Source of the DNA: Sandaracinobacteroides hominis
Lineage (GTDB): Bacteria; Pseudomonadota; Alphaproteobacteria; Sphingomonadales; Sphingomonadaceae
Length of the DNA: 64,000 nucleotides
NCBI RefSeq assembly: GCF_016464365.1
Contig: NZ_JADCUC010000003.1
Span: forward strand, 248,001-312,000
Direction of reading: 5' to 3'
This document shows positions 1-8,129 of the stretch, in pieces (the stretch's first letter is position 1; each line of letters begins with the position of its first letter). Under the pieces are notes generated by a model. That model did no database searches, was not told where the DNA came from, and saw only the letters and a program-made list of their open reading frames with translations. A program made the position numbers and the translations under genes.

Positions 1-154
1 CAATGAAGAGATCGCCGTTGGAATCGAACGCCAGCCCGCGCGGATTGTTCAGCCCGTCCGCGATCAACGTCGATGTATAGGTGGCGGCCGCCGCCGGCAC
101 CGCCGCAACCGCCAGCGCACCGCCGGCAAGCAAAGCTGCAAAAGCTCCACGCAT
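1..154 (-). CDS. N-terminus of secreted ScyD/ScyE-like (NHL-type propeller) protein, partial
   Basis: Only the first 51 codons are present because the gene runs off the left edge of the window. The ATG at 154 is preceded by GGAGG about 7 nt upstream, which fixes the start. Residues 1-24 form an Ala-rich signal peptide. The next part contains GLNNPRGLAFDSNGDLFI, the usual first strand motif of ScyD/ScyE and NHL-repeat beta-propellers that are exported. Many sphingomonad members end in a PEP-CTERM sorting signal, but that end is not visible here. A TTAACCAT element lies about 130 bp upstream. The family call rests on one motif, so the function remains open. Confidence 0.6.
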   Translation of the reverse strand, partial: MRGAFAALLAGGALAVAAVPAAAATYTSTLIADGLNNPRGLAFDSNGDLFI

Positions 155-285
155 CCCCAATTCCTCCTGTTCAACAAGGGCCCCCAAGGCCGGAAGGCGC
201 TGCGCAGTCAGCCGGTCGCGACTCGATTTTTTTCGGATTCTTCCCCGTGCTGCCCCAGCACGAGTCGGGCCTTTAGCAGATGGCG

Positions 286-293
286 TTAACCAT
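286..293. promoter_or_regulatory. TTAACCAT element (CtrA-half-site-like)
   Basis: The exact octamer TTAACCAT lies between the amidase stop and the secreted ScyD-like gene. Related TTAAC elements lie upstream of the PEP-CTERM genes in this window. TTAACCAT is a known CtrA half-site form in alphaproteobacteria, but control by CtrA is an inference. Confidence 0.3.
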
Positions 294-296
294 ATC

Positions 297-325
297 CACG
301 ATTGCTGCAGTCACGATTGCTGCAG
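297..325. repeat. Tandem 15-bp duplication across the amidase stop codon
   Basis: CACGATTGCTGCAGT is followed directly by CACGATTGCTGCAGC. On the minus strand the amidase ends Leu-Gln-Gln-Ser and its TGA, and the same bases are then repeated just past the stop. It looks like a recent slippage duplication with no effect on the protein. Confidence 0.8.
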
Positions 326-1033
326 CCGCTGCTCTTCCAGCACCTGCAGGGTAAACAGCACCGCCCTCGTCTCCCCGTCGACAATGCCGTCCACATTCTG
401 CTGCCGGAAATGCCGCTGAAACGCCCGCGTTGCAGCCGGCAGGTCGGCGATGTCATAGCCAAACCGCTCCAGCGCCAGCCCGAAGGCGCCGTCCCCCCAG
501 CCCGGATCGGCCAGCAGCTTTTCCGGCCGCGCAAGCGCGATCCGGTGCATCGCCAGCCGCGGCCAGTCGAACAGTTCGCCCGGATCCTCCTTGCGGGTGG
601 GGGCAATGTCGGAATGGCCGATCACGTTCGCCCGATCGATCCGGTGCCGCACGCACAGCGTCGACGCCAGCCGCAGCACGCTGCGCATCTGCTCGTCCGG
701 AAACGGCCGATACCCCCATTCATGCCCCGGATTCTGGATCTCGATGCCGATCGAGGAACTGTTCAGATCCTCCTCGCCACGCCAGCGGCTTTTCCCCGCA
801 TGCCAGGCGCGATCCATCTCCTCCACCATCTGCACGATCCGCCCGTCCTCATGAACGAAATAGTGCGAGGAAACCCCCGACTCCGGATTGGTCAGCCAGG
901 CCACCGCCTCCTCGGCCACCTGCATCCCGGTATAGTGCAGGATCAGATGCCGGATCGGCGCCTTCCCCTCGGGCACGACCCGCACATTATAGTTGGGCGA
1001 CGGGCGCCACTCGATCTCGTCAGCCAGGCTCAT
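311..1033 (-). CDS. N-acetylmuramoyl-L-alanine amidase (AmpD/AmiD type) with peptidoglycan-binding domain
   Basis: This 240-residue zinc amidase cleaves the bond between N-acetylmuramic acid and L-alanine in peptidoglycan or its recycling fragments. The Amidase_2 domain spans about residues 8-160. Its expected zinc ligands are His33 (LILHYTG), His140 (IGHSDIAP) and Asp150 (RKEDPG). A C-terminal helical segment at about 185-235 resembles PG_binding_1, as in AmiD. No signal peptide or lipobox is visible, so a cytoplasmic recycling role like AmpD is as likely as an envelope role. The start at MSLADEIEW was chosen because the upstream extension is low-complexity and spans a 26-bp intergenic repeat. 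Confidence 0.88.
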   Translation of the reverse strand: MSLADEIEWRPSPNYNVRVVPEGKAPIRHLILHYTGMQVAEEAVAWLTNPESGVSSHYFVHEDGRIVQMVEEMDRAWHAGKSRWRGEEDLNSSSIGIEIQNPGHEWGYRPFPDEQMRSVLRLASTLCVRHRIDRANVIGHSDIAPTRKEDPGELFDWPRLAMHRIALARPEKLLADPGWGDGAFGLALERFGYDIADLPAATRAFQRHFRQQNVDGIVDGETRAVLFTLQVLEEQRLQQS

Positions 1034-1067
1034 GCAGGGATTCAACCGATTTCCGCGCAGTCCGCAA

Positions 1068-1093
1068 GGGCCGCGCCCGGAATTCGCGGCCAG
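1068..1093. repeat. 26-bp hairpin repeat, copy 1 (GGCCGCG...CGCGGCC)
   Basis: A 26-bp stretch here is identical to one at 4440-4465, in the same orientation. It forms a 7-bp perfect stem (GGCCGCG/CGCGGCC) around the loop CCCGGAATT. This copy lies in the gap between the amidase start and the EamA gene stop, where it could act as a terminator or leader hairpin. Confidence 0.75.
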
Positions 1094-1119
1094 CAAGAAA
1101 CACGCTTCGAACGGCGAAC

Positions 1120-1989
1120 CTAAAGACGCTCAACAGACTTCTTCGCCGTTCGAAGCGTAATGATGGCCACCCCCATCAAGGTCAGCGCACCCCCCACCCA
1201 CATCAGCGGCGTCACCGGCTTCCCATAGACCACCGTCGCAATCGCCACCGCCAGCAAAGGCGTCGGCAAGGTGAACGGCGTGATCAACGTCACCGGATAG
1301 CGCTGCAGCAACCAGCTCATCCCGGCATGGCCAATGAGAGACGCCGCAATCGCCGAATAGGTCACCCACAGGAAGCCCGACAAGGGCACCGCCGGCAGCG
1401 CCGCAATCCCCCCCGGCTCCAGGAACCAGCTCGCCGTCAGCAGCACCGGAATCGAAACGATCGCCTGCCAGCCATACAGCGTCAGCACCGGCACCCCGGT
1501 CAGCCGCCGGAACAGCAGATTCCCCGTCGCCCAGCACAGCGAGGCGCCAAAGGTCAGGAAAATCCCCAGCCGCTCGTCGGCGATGCGCGGATCGAATACC
1601 AGCAGCATCACCCCCATCACCGCCAGCGCGATGCCCGCGGTGCGCCGCCACTGAATCCGCTCGCCATCGATCAGGATCGCCAGGATCAGGCTCAGCGGCA
1701 CACCCAGCTGCCCGGCGATCGCCAGCGCCGACAGGTTGGTCGTCACCTGATAGCTATAGGCGCCCAGCCCGAACTGGATTGCCCCGGTAATCAGCCCGGT
1801 CATCAGCACCAGCCGCATGCGTCCCTTCACCAGCCGCAAGCTGGTCGCACACACCAGCAACACCACGCCATAGCGCAGCGCCACCGACAGCAGCGGCGCA
1901 ATCAGCTGCACCGCCTCCTTGATGGCAACGATATTGAACGCCCACAGCAGGTCGATCAGCAGGATGAAGGCGATATGCTGTGCCTTCAT
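1120..1989 (-). CDS. EamA/DMT-family transporter
   Basis: This 289-residue inner-membrane protein has about ten hydrophobic segments arranged as two EamA repeats, at about residues 5-135 and 150-280. That is the usual size and layout of drug/metabolite exporters. The substrate cannot be read from the sequence. The ATG at 1989 overlaps the stop of the upstream DnaJ-type gene as ATGA, so the two are probably translationally coupled. No unusual residues were seen. Confidence 0.88.
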   Translation of the reverse strand: MKAQHIAFILLIDLLWAFNIVAIKEAVQLIAPLLSVALRYGVVLLVCATSLRLVKGRMRLVLMTGLITGAIQFGLGAYSYQVTTNLSALAIAGQLGVPLSLILAILIDGERIQWRRTAGIALAVMGVMLLVFDPRIADERLGIFLTFGASLCWATGNLLFRRLTGVPVLTLYGWQAIVSIPVLLTASWFLEPGGIAALPAVPLSGFLWVTYSAIAASLIGHAGMSWLLQRYPVTLITPFTLPTPLLAVAIATVVYGKPVTPLMWVGGALTLMGVAIITLRTAKKSVERL

Positions 1990-2702
1990 GCCCGCGTCTT
2001 CATCAGCTTGGCATAGGCGCTGTTGATCGTCGCCATCCGCGCCTCTGCAACGCGAATGAACTCGGGCGGCGTGCCTTCGGCCATATGCCGGTCCGGGTGA
2101 TGATCCCGCGCCAGCCGCCGATAGGCAGCGCGAATGTCCGCATCGCTCGCATCCGGCTGCAGCCCCAGCACCGCAAACGGGTCGTCCGGCGACAACGGCA
2201 CATGCCGCGCCCGGATCGCCCCCCATTCGCGCGCGCCGAATCCCATCAGCGCCGCCACCTTCTCCAGATAGTCCAGCTCGGCCGGATGCACGCCGTCCAC
2301 CGTGGCGATCATCAGCAGCGCCTCCAGCAGATCCTCCAGCACCGGCGAACCGGCCCCCAGCAACGCCAGCGCCTGCTTCGCATAGGCCTCATAGCCATCC
2401 ACCGATTGCCGCGCGAGCCGATAGAATCGGCGCATATTGTCCTGCTCGGCAGCCGGCACATGGAACAGCCGCTCGAATGCCGCCGCCTCGGTATCAGAGG
2501 CATGGCCATCCGCTTGCGCCATCTTCGCCGCCAGCGCGATCGCGGCAATGGTAAAGGCCACCTGCTTGCGCTGCGGAGAGGCCGCGCGCACCGCCATCAC
2601 CCGGTCCACGGCTGCGCCAAGGGCAGCGCCAGCCAACGCTCCCAGCGGACCGCCCAGCGCCAGGCCGGCGGCACTTCCCATCAGCAGCGCCCAGATTGCC
2701 AT
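1986..2702 (-). CDS. TerB-like/DnaJ-domain co-chaperone
   Basis: The protein has 238 residues. A Gly/Ala-rich hydrophobic N-terminus (about 1-30) suggests a membrane-inserted segment. A TerB-like helical region follows at about 40-150. A C-terminal J domain at about 170-238 carries the HPD triad at 202-204, needed to stimulate the ATPase of DnaK. The architecture resembles DjlA, a membrane-linked DnaK co-chaperone. The start at MAIWALLMG was preferred because the upstream extension is low-complexity. Its stop overlaps the EamA start by 4 nt. Confidence 0.82.
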   Translation of the reverse strand: MAIWALLMGSAAGLALGGPLGALAGAALGAAVDRVMAVRAASPQRKQVAFTIAAIALAAKMAQADGHASDTEAAAFERLFHVPAAEQDNMRRFYRLARQSVDGYEAYAKQALALLGAGSPVLEDLLEALLMIATVDGVHPAELDYLEKVAALMGFGAREWGAIRARHVPLSPDDPFAVLGLQPDASDADIRAAYRRLARDHHPDRHMAEGTPPEFIRVAEARMATINSAYAKLMKTRA

Positions 2703-2769
2703 TTGCAAGGGCCTTAATGGCAGGGCGGATAAAATGCCACCGCCCCGCAACGGCATGGCTGCCGTATCG

Positions 2770-3015
2770 TCAGCGTCGGCGGCCCGCCTGTTTCGGCGGA
2801 CGCTGGTTCTCCAACGGAATCACCCGCTGCGCGGTCAGCCGCCCGTCCCCGGTCTGCACCAGCTCGAACTCCACCTTGGCGCCCGCGGGCAGCCCCTCCA
2901 CCCCGGCCTCCGCCAGCGCCGAGACATGCACGAACACATCCTTCGGCCCCATGTCGGGCCGGATGAAGCCAAAGCCCCGCACGTCATCGAACCAGAGGAT
3001 TTCGCCTTGCGCCAT
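2770..3015 (-). CDS. Cold-shock-domain protein (CspA family)
   Basis: This is an 81-residue single OB-fold nucleic-acid-binding protein. The RNP1-like GFGFI motif lies at about residues 14-18 and the RNP2-like VFVHV at about 27-31, followed by a basic tail ending in GRRR. Such proteins bind single-stranded RNA or DNA and act as RNA chaperones or antiterminators. It lies 9 nt downstream of the JAB/MPN gene on the same strand, so the two probably share a transcript. Confidence 0.9.
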   Translation of the reverse strand: MAQGEILWFDDVRGFGFIRPDMGPKDVFVHVSALAEAGVEGLPAGAKVEFELVQTGDGRLTAQRVIPLENQRPPKQAGRRR

Positions 3016-3024
3016 GGCAGACTG

Positions 3025-3447
3025 TTACGAACCCGAATCCCGCAAAGCAACCGGCGCGAACCCGGCCGCATCCGGCTTCCACGCCGAAATCCGCCCATCC
3101 GCCACGATCAGCCACAGCCAGCCCATGTCCGCCACGCCCGCCCGGTCCGTCGCACTCGGCTGCGCCCGCCCGTTCGGATGCGAATGCCAGCAGCCGATCA
3201 ACCGCAGCGGCCCCGCCCGGTCGCGCCGATGCGCATCGAACAGGTGCGCCGGCTCGATCTCGAACCGATGCCAGGGTTCCCCGGATACATTGGCGGCAAC
3301 GCTGGCCTCCACGATCCGCCCCTCCACCCCAAACAACAGCCCGCAGGCCTCATGCCCCCCCGCCTCGGCTGCGGCCGCCAGCATATCCGCCACCGCCCGT
3401 GCGGAAATCGCCACCCTTGAACCTGCGTAGGAAATCCCAACATCCAT
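3025..3447 (-). CDS. M67 (JAB/MPN, Mov34-like) metallopeptidase
   Basis: The protein has about 140 residues. It carries the JAMM signature: an upstream Glu in the EACGLLFG block, HSHP in GCWHSHPNG, then Ser and Asp in PSATDRA. These coordinate the catalytic zinc. Bacterial members are thought to cleave isopeptide or thiocarboxylate-linked small proteins, or to serve in sulfur-carrier processing; the partner here is unknown. The start at MDVGISYAG was chosen; an upstream ATG at 3474 would overlap the divergent pseudouridine synthase gene. Only a few bases separate the two divergent starts. Confidence 0.85.
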   Translation of the reverse strand: MDVGISYAGSRVAISARAVADMLAAAAEAGGHEACGLLFGVEGRIVEASVAANVSGEPWHRFEIEPAHLFDAHRRDRAGPLRLIGCWHSHPNGRAQPSATDRAGVADMGWLWLIVADGRISAWKPDAAGFAPVALRDSGS

Positions 3448-3452
3448 CCGCA

Positions 3453-4427
3453 ATGAATGGGGGCCAAACGCCACACAGACAAGACAGCGAGGAACGGCGC
3501 GAAACCGTCCTCGCCACCGACGCGGCAGGCTGGCGCCTGGACCGCGCGCTTGCTGCCGCCATCCCCACCGTCTCGCGCGAGCGGCTGAAGAACCTCGTCA
3601 GCGGCGGCATGGTCGAGCTGGAGGGCAAGCTCTGCCGCGACCCCGCGCTCAAGATCAGGGGCGGCGAAGCGGTCAGCGTCCGCATCCCCGCGCCGCTCCC
3701 GGCCGAGGCCGTCTCGCAGGATATCCCGCTCGTCATCCCCTACGAGGACGAGCATCTGCTGATCGTCGACAAGCCCGCCGGCCTCGTCGTCCATCCCGCC
3801 GCCGGCAACCTCGACGGCACATTGGTGAACGCCCTGCTGCACCATTGCCACGGAAGGCTCTCCGGCATCGGCGGCGTTGCCCGCCCCGGCATCGTCCACC
3901 GCATAGACAAGGACACGTCCGGCCTGCTCGTCGTCGCCAAGACCGACCCGGCGCACACCGGCCTCGCCGCGCAGTTCGCCAGGCACACGATCGGCCGCCG
4001 CTATCTCGCGGCCGTGGCTGGCATCCCCACGCCTCCGGCCGGCCGCATCGAGGCCAATCTCGCCCGCTCCGAGCAGAATCGGCAAAAGATCAACGTCGTC
4101 CACGCCGGCAAGGGCCGCCACGCCATTACCCACTATCGCGTGCTGGAGCCGATGAAGGGCGCCGCCCTCGTCGAGTGCCGGCTGGAAACCGGCCGCACCC
4201 ACCAGGTGCGCGTCCACATGGCCCATATCGGCCATCCGCTGCTCGGGGATCCCGCCTATGGGCAGGGCCGGCTTTCCGACATCACCCGCAGTCTCCACTT
4301 TCACCGGCAGGCGCTGCACGCCGCCAAGCTGAAATTCGAGCATCCAGTCACCAAAGAAATCCTGCAGTTCGAAAGCCCGCTGCCTTCGGATATTCAGGAA
4401 CTGCTAACCGCCCTCCGTCTCAGGTAG
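3453..4427 (+). CDS. RluA-family rRNA pseudouridine synthase
   Basis: This 324-residue enzyme isomerises uridine to pseudouridine in RNA, most likely large-subunit rRNA. An N-terminal S4 RNA-binding domain spans about 26-80 and the catalytic domain about 95-310. The catalytic Asp152 lies in the invariant HRIDKDTSG motif. A later GRTHQVRVH block is also typical. The ORF extends upstream, but ATG 3453 avoids overlapping the divergent M67 start. It lies upstream of rpoH on the same strand, an arrangement common in alphaproteobacteria. The exact subfamily (RluC or RluD type) is not resolved. Confidence 0.9.
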   Translation: MNGGQTPHRQDSEERRETVLATDAAGWRLDRALAAAIPTVSRERLKNLVSGGMVELEGKLCRDPALKIRGGEAVSVRIPAPLPAEAVSQDIPLVIPYEDEHLLIVDKPAGLVVHPAAGNLDGTLVNALLHHCHGRLSGIGGVARPGIVHRIDKDTSGLLVVAKTDPAHTGLAAQFARHTIGRRYLAAVAGIPTPPAGRIEANLARSEQNRQKINVVHAGKGRHAITHYRVLEPMKGAALVECRLETGRTHQVRVHMAHIGHPLLGDPAYGQGRLSDITRSLHFHRQALHAAKLKFEHPVTKEILQFESPLPSDIQELLTALRLR

Positions 4428-4439
4428 ACGCGTGCCTGA

Positions 4440-4465
4440 GGGCCGCGCCCGGAATTCGCGGCCAG
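4440..4465. repeat. 26-bp hairpin repeat, copy 2, upstream of rpoH
   Basis: This copy is identical to the 26 bp at 1068-1093. It lies 12 bases after the pseudouridine synthase stop and 25 bases before the rpoH ATG. The GGCCGCG/CGCGGCC stem could end the upstream transcript or form a structure in the rpoH leader. Confidence 0.75.
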
Positions 4466-4490
4466 ACAAGAATGCGTTCAGGAGAGTAAC

Positions 4491-5390
4491 ATGGCCAAGA
4501 GCAATCTTCCCGCGAACATCCCCGCCATCGGGCCGGATGCCAGCATGAACCGCTATCTCTCGGAGATCCGCAAGTTCCCGCTGCTGGCGCCGGAAGAGGA
4601 ATATATGCTCGCCAAGCGCTGGCAGGAGCATGAGGACCCGCAGGCGGCGACGAAACTCGTCACCTCGCACCTGCGCCTCGTCGCCAAGATCGCCATGGGC
4701 TATCGCGGCTATGGCCTCCCCGTGTCCGAGCTGATTGCAGAGGGCAATATCGGCCTGATGCAGGGCGTGAAAAAGTTCGAGCCCGAGCGCGGCTTCCGCC
4801 TGGCCACCTATGCGATGTGGTGGATCAAGGCCTCCATCCAGGAATATATCCTGCGCAGCTGGTCGCTTGTGAAGATCGGCACCACCGCCGCCCAGAAAAA
4901 GCTGTTCTTCAACCTGCGCCGGATGAAGAACCAGCTGCAGGCGATCGACGACGGCGATCTCCACCCCGACGATGTGAAGAAGATCGCCACCGATCTCGGC
5001 GTTTCCGAAGACGAAGTCGTCAGCATGAACCGCCGCATGTCCAAGGGCGGCGACACCAGCCTCAACGCCCCCTTGCGCGAAGACGGCGAGGGCGAATGGC
5101 AGGACTGGCTGGCCGACGAAGGCCCGACCCAGGAAACCGTCACCGCCGACCGGCAGGAGGCGGGCATCCGCCACGACCTGCTGCGCGAGGCGCTGCTGAC
5201 GCTGAACGAGCGCGAACGCCACATCCTCACCCAACGCCGCCTCATCGACGAGCCGCAGACGCTGGAGGATCTCAGCCAGGAATATGACATCAGCCGTGAG
5301 CGCGTCCGCCAGATCGAGGTGCGCGCCTTCGAAAAGCTGCAGAAGGAAATGGTCCGCCTCAGCCAGGAACGCCGTCTGATAGAGGCCTGA
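4491..5390 (+). CDS. rpoH: RNA polymerase heat-shock sigma factor RpoH (sigma-32)
   Basis: This 299-residue sigma-70-family factor directs transcription of heat-shock genes. Region 2 starts near NRYLSEIRKFPLL, with core-binding and -10 recognition segments through about residue 115. The RpoH box QKKLFFNLR, diagnostic of sigma-32, lies at about 134-142. Region 4 carries the helix-turn-helix TLEDLSQEYDISRERVRQIE near the C-terminus. GGAGAG 5 nt before the ATG supports the start. A repeated hairpin lies just upstream in the leader, so RNA-structure control is possible but unproven. Confidence 0.97.
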   Translation: MAKSNLPANIPAIGPDASMNRYLSEIRKFPLLAPEEEYMLAKRWQEHEDPQAATKLVTSHLRLVAKIAMGYRGYGLPVSELIAEGNIGLMQGVKKFEPERGFRLATYAMWWIKASIQEYILRSWSLVKIGTTAAQKKLFFNLRRMKNQLQAIDDGDLHPDDVKKIATDLGVSEDEVVSMNRRMSKGGDTSLNAPLREDGEGEWQDWLADEGPTQETVTADRQEAGIRHDLLREALLTLNERERHILTQRRLIDEPQTLEDLSQEYDISRERVRQIEVRAFEKLQKEMVRLSQERRLIEA

Positions 5391-5405
5391 GAACGCCCCG
5401 GCATC

Positions 5406-5433
5406 CAACGACATCCCGCCAACGACATCCCGC
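5406..5433. repeat. Tandem duplication of 14 bp (CAACGACATCCCGC x2)
   Basis: Two perfect head-to-tail copies of CAACGACATCCCGC lie 15 bp after the rpoH stop and run into the terminator-like stem. The pattern is that of a slippage duplication. Confidence 0.85.
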
Positions 5434-5463
5434 TCGGCCTCCCACCCGGAGGTCGGGCGTTTG
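5431..5463 (+). terminator. Terminator-like stem-loop after rpoH
   Basis: CGCTCGGCCTCC pairs with GGAGGTCGGGCG, a 12-bp stem with two G-U pairs, around a 5-nt loop. A short T run (GTTTG) follows. The position directly downstream of rpoH fits a rho-independent terminator with a weak U tract. Confidence 0.5.
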
Positions 5464-5543
5464 CGTACCCGCCCCTGCGGCAATACGCCAGCCCCGATTC
5501 GCATCCATTCTGAAGCGAAGCCCTTGCCGCATGGCAAATGACT

Positions 5544-5550
5544 GTTAATC
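5544..5550. promoter_or_regulatory. GTTAATC element upstream of PEP-CTERM gene
   Basis: GTTAATC (reverse GATTAAC) lies 69 bp before the ATG of the PEP-CTERM gene at 5619. It resembles the TTAAC elements found at similar distances upstream of the other PEP-CTERM genes in this window. The match is imperfect. Confidence 0.25.
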
Positions 5551-5618
5551 TTCTCCCCAAGGTTCGGGCAACCTTGGCGGGCATGCATTCCCCGCCTTGA
5601 CAGAGGGGTTCAGATAAC

Positions 5619-6203
5619 ATGCGCAAACATCTCATTGGCGCCGCCTTCGCGGCGCTTGCTTCTGCGTCGCTGTTCGCAACGCCTGCGTCAGCGGCAACGC
5701 TGGTGATCGATGTCAGCGGCATCGACAGCTATGGCGGCTTTGGCGATCCTTCGAACGTCCTCCTCAGCTACGATCTGGGCGCCTTCGCCCACATCACCGG
5801 CATCTCCTACGATGTCACGCTGACGGCGTTCTCCCCGTCCTGGCTCTCCGAGATGGTGCTGGCCTTCACCAGCAGCAGCTTCGACGGCTGGGTAGAGCTG
5901 ACGCCGGCCTTCGTCGACGAAGATCCGGGTACCGGTTCCTATTCGGGCAGCGGCGATCTGGTCGCGCTCGGGCTGGATTTCAAGCTCGACGGCGACGGCC
6001 TGCTGAACCTCGAGTTCTTCGAATCCTTCGATGACCCTTTCATTTCTCCCGACGGTCTCTGGAACAGCGGCACCGTCACCATCACCTACGCCCCGGCAGT
6101 CGATCCGAACGTCGTGCCGGAACCGGCGACCTGGGTCATGCTGATCGCCGGCTTCGGCCTGATCGGCACGGCAGCCCGTCGGCGCCGCAACGCCGCGGCC
6201 TAG
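5619..6203 (+). CDS. Secreted protein with PEPxxWA-CTERM sorting signal
   Basis: This 194-residue exported protein has unknown function. Residues 1-26 are a signal peptide ending near PASAAT. The mature part is acidic and rich in Asp, Ser, Gly and aromatic residues, as in extracellular beta-sandwich proteins. The C-terminus has the tripartite sorting signal: VPEPATWVM, a hydrophobic helix (LIAGFGLIG) and a basic tail (ARRRRN). This is the sphingomonad PEPxxWA-CTERM type, which is processed by an exosortase-like system; no exosortase gene is seen in the window. The gene stands alone between rpoH and a convergent DUF924 gene. Confidence 0.88.
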   Translation: MRKHLIGAAFAALASASLFATPASAATLVIDVSGIDSYGGFGDPSNVLLSYDLGAFAHITGISYDVTLTAFSPSWLSEMVLAFTSSSFDGWVELTPAFVDEDPGTGSYSGSGDLVALGLDFKLDGDGLLNLEFFESFDDPFISPDGLWNSGTVTITYAPAVDPNVVPEPATWVMLIAGFGLIGTAARRRRNAAA

Positions 6204-6206
6204 GCC

Positions 6207-6740
6207 TCAGCCGGCAAACCCGCCGGACTTCAGGAACGCGATCTCCTCGGGCGTGGATTCCCGCCCGAGGATTTCATTGCGGTGCGGAAAGCGCCCGAAC
6301 TTCACGATGATGTCGCGGTGCATCACCGCCCATTTCAAAAGCTCCTCGCCCAGCGGCTGGAACAGCGCCACCGAGCGGTCCTGATCGGCCAGCTGCTCCG
6401 AATGCTCGAACGGAAGATAGACGAACGAGCGCAGCGCTTCCTCCACCTGCCCGTCCTGCCCCCGCTCCACCGCCGCGCTCGCCACGTCGCGCGCCTTGGC
6501 ATCGGTCGCAAACATCCGCGCCGTGTCGCGAAAGGCATTGCGCGGAAACTGGTCCAGCAGGATCAGCAGCGCCAGCGCCCCTTCCGCCGTCACCGCCCAC
6601 ATATCTAGCCCATCGCTTGCCGCCAGCTCATGTGCAGTCAGGAACCGCTCGCGAAACTCCGCGTCAAACGCCGGGTCCTTGCCAAACCATTTCCCGCTTC
6701 CGGCCTCCCGCCAGAATCTCACCACTTCCGATGGCAGCAT
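6207..6740 (-). CDS. DUF924 family protein
   Basis: This 177-residue all-helical cytoplasmic protein matches the DUF924 family in length and in conserved blocks: the VVRFW start, LLILLDQFPRN, and the LPFEHSE-type segment (YLPFEHSEQLADQ). The biochemical function of the family is not established. The gene lies 12 nt downstream of queE on the same strand and may be co-transcribed with it. It meets the PEP-CTERM gene tail-to-tail with 3 bases between stops. Confidence 0.9.
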   Translation of the reverse strand: MLPSEVVRFWREAGSGKWFGKDPAFDAEFRERFLTAHELAASDGLDMWAVTAEGALALLILLDQFPRNAFRDTARMFATDAKARDVASAAVERGQDGQVEEALRSFVYLPFEHSEQLADQDRSVALFQPLGEELLKWAVMHRDIIVKFGRFPHRNEILGRESTPEEIAFLKSGGFAG

Positions 6741-6752
6741 CGTCCATTTCTC

Positions 6753-7385
6753 CTAAGGAATCCCGGTCAGCTTGTGCGTCTGCAAACTCAGGCGCCACTT
6801 GGGATGTTCCAGGCACCAGCCGATCGCCGCATCGATGTTCGCCTTCTGCGCCGGCCCGTCCATCGGCTGCACGAAGAAGTGCGCAAAATCCCACCCCTCC
6901 ACCGCGTCCGGCAGCAACCCCGGCTGCGGATACACCAGCTTCAGCTCATCTCCGCGCCGCTGCACCGTCAACGAACCCGCCTTGGGGCTGATGCACAGCC
7001 AGTCGATCCCGGCAAGCGCCTCCACCGTGCCGTTGCTCTCCACCGCAATGCGAAACCCGCGCGCGTGCAGCGCCTCGATCAGCGGCGCATCCAGCTGCAG
7101 CAACGGCTCGCCACCGGTGCACACCACCAGCCGATGCTCCAGCCCGCTGCCCCAAGCCGCCACCACAGCCTCCGCCAGCGCCCCGGCCTCGCGAAACTTC
7201 CCCCCGCCCTCGCCGTCCGTCCCCACAAAATCCGTATCGCAGAACTGGCACACCGCCGTGTCCCGGTCCTGTTCCCGCCCGCTCCACAGATTGCACCCGG
7301 CAAAGCGCAGGAACACCGCCCGCATCCCCGTCTGCGCCCCCTCCCCCTGCAAGGTCAGGAACAACTCCTTCACCGCATAAGTCAT
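6753..7385 (-). CDS. queE: 7-carboxy-7-deazaguanine synthase (QueE)
   Basis: This 210-residue radical-SAM enzyme converts 6-carboxy-tetrahydropterin to 7-carboxy-7-deazaguanine in queuosine biosynthesis. The opening [10 protein letters not shown] is typical of QueE. The cluster-binding cysteines follow a C-x14-C-x2-C spacing (starting at AGCNLWSG and ending CQFC), the expanded QueE variant rather than the usual CxxxCxxC. The ATG overlaps the queC stop as ATGA, so the pair is probably translationally coupled. The next pathway step is encoded directly upstream by queC. Confidence 0.95.
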   Translation of the reverse strand: MTYAVKELFLTLQGEGAQTGMRAVFLRFAGCNLWSGREQDRDTAVCQFCDTDFVGTDGEGGGKFREAGALAEAVVAAWGSGLEHRLVVCTGGEPLLQLDAPLIEALHARGFRIAVESNGTVEALAGIDWLCISPKAGSLTVQRRGDELKLVYPQPGLLPDAVEGWDFAHFFVQPMDGPAQKANIDAAIGWCLEHPKWRLSLQTHKLTGIP

Positions 7386-8095
7386 GCGTAAACGGTAGGG
7401 TCAGGCACCCCGGCTTCCGCAAAGCCCTTCTGCCGCAACCGGCAACTGTCGCACGCGCCGCAATGCGCGCCCTCCGGCGTCGGATCATAGCAGGACCAGG
7501 TCATCCCCATGTCCAGCCCTTGTGCCACCGCCGCCAGCACAATCCCGGCCTTGCTCAGCTTCAGCAGCGGCGTATGCACCCGATAGCGCGCCGTCCCCTC
7601 GACGCCCGCCTTCGTCGCCAGGTTCGCCATCGCCTCGAAACTCGCCACAAACTCCGGCCGGCAATCCGGATAGCCCGAATAATCCAGCGCATTCACCCCG
7701 ATCAGCAGATCCGCCCCGCCGGCCGCCTCGGCCCAGCCCAACGCCACCGACAGGAAAATCGTATTCCGCGCAGGCACATAGGTAACCGGAATGCCCGTCT
7801 CGGCCACACCACCCTTCGGCACAGCGATATCATCCGTCAGCGCCGATCCACCAAAGCCGCGCAGATCCAGCGGCAAGCGGATATGCCGCTCCACCCCATA
7901 ATGCGCCGCCAGCTTCGCCGCCGCATCCAACTCACACCGATGCCGCTGATTATAATCAATCGTCAGCGCCAGCACCCGCGCACCCGCATTCGCCGCCATC
8001 GCCAGGCAGGTCGCACTATCCAGCCCGCCCGAAAGCAGCAGCACCACAGGTTTCCCCGCCAGCATTGCCAGTGGATTCTCGTTCACAGTCACCAT
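7382..8095 (-). CDS. queC: 7-cyano-7-deazaguanine synthase (QueC)
   Basis: This 237-residue ATP-dependent ligase turns 7-carboxy-7-deazaguanine into preQ0. The PP-loop motif SGGLDS lies at about residues 22-27. The C-terminal zinc site is visible as Cys residues in [17 protein letters not shown]. The gene is followed by queE with a 4-nt overlap and diverges from hemA across a 112-bp gap holding a large inverted repeat. I saw no preQ1 riboswitch upstream. The start could lie ten codons later at a second Met. Confidence 0.95.
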   Translation of the reverse strand: MVTVNENPLAMLAGKPVVLLLSGGLDSATCLAMAANAGARVLALTIDYNQRHRCELDAAAKLAAHYGVERHIRLPLDLRGFGGSALTDDIAVPKGGVAETGIPVTYVPARNTIFLSVALGWAEAAGGADLLIGVNALDYSGYPDCRPEFVASFEAMANLATKAGVEGTARYRVHTPLLKLSKAGIVLAAVAQGLDMGMTWSCYDPTPEGAHCGACDSCRLRQKGFAEAGVPDPTVYA

Positions 8096-8129
8096 ATTCC
8101 CTTAGTCTTGTCGCTTCCTAGACGCGGCG

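Noticed and set aside
430-2016. 528-codon open frame on the plus strand
   Set aside because: It is the antisense shadow of the amidase and EamA genes; the product is Arg/Pro/His-rich low-complexity sequence with no domain.
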